A stretch of DNA of 64,000 nt from Sycon ciliatum (Eukaryota; Porifera; Calcarea; Leucosolenida; Sycettidae), in contig NC_088655.1 in NCBI RefSeq assembly GCF_964019385.1, positions 12,690,357 to 12,754,356 of the forward strand, read 5' to 3'. The first letter of the stretch is position 1; each line of letters begins with the position of its first letter. The notes beneath the pieces are model-generated. The model was not told the DNA's origin. It saw only the letters and a program-made list of their open reading frames with translations, and searched no databases. The position numbers were made by a program, and so were the translations under genes. Positions 61,039 to 64,000 of the stretch are shown here, piece after piece.

Positions 61039-64000
61039 AACAAAATGGCGTCACGATTTATTGAAAGTGGTATAGTTGGCGGTACGAGTGTTCAAACCCA
61101 TTTGAACTTCATACTGTTCGTCTTCTTTTTGACATGCTCTCTTTCCATCGTCCTTAGCTTTTGTTTGTTGAGAGCTGTTTTGGCTTTCTCCTATACCTCT
61201 GGGGTATGCCAAGTGATGGTTTTGAGAGGCTGGTGATGGCTGTGAGCGAGAGTTTGCCGATCGGCGTCGTCCTCGCTATAGCGATGAAAATACTAGTTAC
61301 TGCGCACCTGGCAGATACCACAACACGTCGGAGCGTCCAGGAGCAAAGGAATCTTGGGTTTTCACTGGAATCTAGTTCCTCCAGCATCGTGTAGCCCACC
61401 GTCGGTGAATGGCGGTCCAGAAAGGTCGAACCTGGTCTTCTGCAGCATCTCGCAGTCCTGCGAGGCACACTGAATACGCCTGTCATGTATTCTACAAATA
61501 AAAATCACGAAGTAGTGGACTTTACAGTGATGAGTCTATCCTGTATGCTGCAAAAGACGCAGGAAATGTGACTGGTGTCCGTACACTGGACGCCAATATC
61601 ATCCCAGTCTTCTCCTGCAGGATCTGCTTGACATTGACATACCGGTATGCAGTGGGTTGACATTGGCCTGGTTTGGCAGCTATCTGCCTGGGTGGATGTA
61701 GCAGGTTTGCATTGGCGCGTCGTCCAGTCCGACATTTTCTTGTAACTGTGGAGTACCGGCAGGGTTTGAGAGGTTGCTCGTGCTGTGAACACATCTCTAC
61801 TGCCTGTCTCGTCCTGGAAGTGCCGTCTCGCCGCTTCCTTGCTCTACAGTCACGCCGTTATTTCGCTTTGTTTCGTGGTGCAGCTCAAAACCTGCCCAAA
61901 CAACTGTGAGCTCACAACATGGTATGGACAAATTGCACCACTCATGCTGGTTAACTAAAACCGGGATAGTCGAGTATGCGAGTTCACTCCCTGGGCCATG
62001 GCAAGATCTGTTCAGCGCGGGCTATTCTAACCTCCAAGTGCATAGTCATCGATCGGTCCATGCGATGGTGGTTGACCTACAAAGAGCCAAGGTCTACGAG
62101 TACTACTATTGGATGCTGTCTACATGCAGTCAACAAAATCAAAGTACCTCAGTATGCCCCAGAATAGGGCATATGCGTCTATAGCATGACACAACAGGGG
62201 TTCTGGCGGCACCTGTCAAACAAGCAGTAGCGACTAGTGCCAGCTACCTATTGGAGGCTAGCCGCTACAGTCTGTCACTGGAGATAATTATTATGTTCAC
62301 TGTTTAGACTGAGCACAATCAATGATGCCCAATCAATCTGCCCAATGTGTGTTCTGTTCCACCTAATTATAACGTCCCATCGCATCAACCCTACTACACG
62401 CACTTGTCGTCACTCTAGCACGACTTGTGTTATTATTGTTTATTTTGATTCGCACGATAAATAGAGCACAATAAACGTTAACTTGACCGAAGGTTAAAGG
62501 CGACTGCATATAGAGGAACACATCGAGGTACAGGTACCGGCATCAATACAGTATCAGAGAGAAACAAACAAAAATGAGAGGTACGCAGAAAAAACTCTCG
62601 TAAGCCCAAGGGGAAGTGGTTGATGAGGGATGAATGCACTCTCCACGATCATCTACACTGTTCGTGGAAATGCACACATACATACAATAATATACAACAT
62701 AGCAATAGCATGCACAGAACCGAACAATTTCATGTTCACACATGCAAGCACAGACTTGAACATTAGTACCAAAAGCCGATACAGACAATATCCCCATACA
62801 CACAGACGCACACACACACACACACACACACAATGTCCCATGTATGCGCCCGTGGCGAGAAAAGCACGCAAATCTACAAATGCACTGGATGTGAACCCAC
62901 AGATTTTCTCTTATAGCAACGATGGCGGATCTGATTCTGAATGAAACACACACACACAATACAATCATTGAATGCCCATCCGCAGATGATGGCAGGTCCT
63001 GAAAGAACAGGCAGTGTTCCAGTGATGGGGAACAGAACTTCGAGTGGCGAGTGAGGTATACACACACACACACACACACACACGTGTGTGTGCGCGGGCA
63101 CACACTAAAGTATTCAGAAATAGAATCGACATCGTAGTATTCATTGGTTGGGGAATGGAAAGGAAAATAAAACATTGCTGTAGGTTATTGTTGTAAGGAA
63201 ACTGGGAGCACAACAGAAAGGTAAGCAACTTGCTTTGAAGCAAAGAAAGTTATTATTCCACGGATCTCAGAAGGAACGTTCCAGAATGCTGCACTGGCAA
63301 CAGGCGGCCTGCATGTGCGCGGCCCCTGCAGTCGGTCCAGCTGCTGGCCTTGCAGTGCTGAAAAGAATGTGCAGTACAGCATGTCACATAGTATCGCAGC
63401 CTGGACAAATAGGCGCTGGGAAGTCCTAGTTATGTGCTCACCTACACCACGATGCACCAATCTTCTGAGCTACTTTGGCAACAACTTTGTCCACTTGAGA
63501 CTCCCATGGGCTGAGCCAGTTGTTGAGGGCTGCATCAAGGTGGACGGCAATGACCGCTGATGGCAAGGCAATCCATGACACACAGTCACTAGGGCATCGT
63601 CAACATGGCGCTGAGGCTGGATCGATAAAATCAACCCGGCTTTAGGCTGCCGCGGGGTTGACAACGAGGCCGCTGTCTCGAAGCTAGTCAGTCAGCCTGG
63701 TCACCGCCATTGACGAACCAGTCGCCACCGCCAGCAGTGGCGGTAGGTTGTGACAAGTGTGGTGCAATATTGTCAGCAAATTCAGTACTCAGGATAAGAT
63801 GAGTGACAAAGGGAACGTTGTGTTTGATAATATTGAAGTGAACAGGAATGATCACAAACCCTGCGCGTACTTCACCGTGAGTTACAAGAAAATTCCGGAC
63901 TGGACGACGAGCAAACACCAACCTGCTACATCCAACCAGGCAGATACTATTACGATAGCTGCCAAACCAGGTCAATGCCGACCTACTACATAATGTCAAT
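61039..64000. mobile_element. Same long-TIR element, copy 2, inverse orientation, cut by window end
   Basis: Starts at TTAA/AACAAAATGG (61035) and matches copy 1 read on the minus strand almost throughout. The last bases correspond to about 18400 in copy 1, so roughly 600 bp continue past the window. Confidence 0.85.

Overview
This is animal nuclear DNA, most likely from an invertebrate. The evidence is a split gene with GT-AG introns, long (CA)n, (GT)n and (CT)n microsatellites, and a dense, mixed load of transposable elements: Ty3-like and BEL/Pao LTR elements, CR1/jockey-type LINEs, tRNA-type SINEs, and hAT, pogo/Tc1, TTAA-flanked and PIF-like MITEs. Nothing in it looks bacterial. I cannot name the species; an early-branching metazoan such as a sponge is only a guess.

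The one gene I can reconstruct with confidence runs on the plus strand from about 25.7 kb to at least 50.48 kb. Fourteen exons, all compatible in phase, give an open chain of 1023 codons: N-terminal leader, about three ankyrin repeats, a ROC GTPase domain with a good P-loop, a COR domain, and a death-domain-like region. From ROC onwards it follows the order of DAPK1 (death-associated protein kinase 1), but no kinase domain is visible upstream. Exons 13-14 add a second helical region that resembles the first death fold. The 3' end is not settled; a candidate last exon lies at 58.03-58.19 kb. Its introns hold most of the repeats, including a 1.85-kb minisatellite, a LINE and an LTR element in intron 2 or intron 11.

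Region by region: 0-3.1 kb is microsatellite-flanked repeats plus a small LTR element (1090-2698). 3.1-7.6 kb is unassigned apart from a GC-rich, promoter-like patch near 6 kb. 7.78-10.46 kb is an old tandem duplication interrupted by a TA-flanked MITE. 11.14-12.38 kb is a minus-strand LTR element next to a tRNA-type SINE. 14.4-16.2 kb has weak candidate exons and a small membrane ORF. 17.80-21.36 kb is a 3.56-kb element with long terminal inverted repeats, and a second copy in inverse orientation begins at 61.04 kb and runs off the window. 22-25 kb has a short tail-anchored ORF, a hAT MITE and a 17-bp tandem array. 25.7-50.5 kb is the ROCO gene. 50.86-55.35 kb is a composite, inverted BEL/Pao insertion with a 5-bp target duplication. 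55.35-61 kb is mostly MITEs, SINE remnants and simple repeats.

No LTR element here carries a complete gag-pol set. Three are short and largely non-coding, and the fourth is a gag-RT deletion fusion, so all would depend on enzymes from elsewhere. LTR pairs are nearly identical in several cases, which indicates recent activity.
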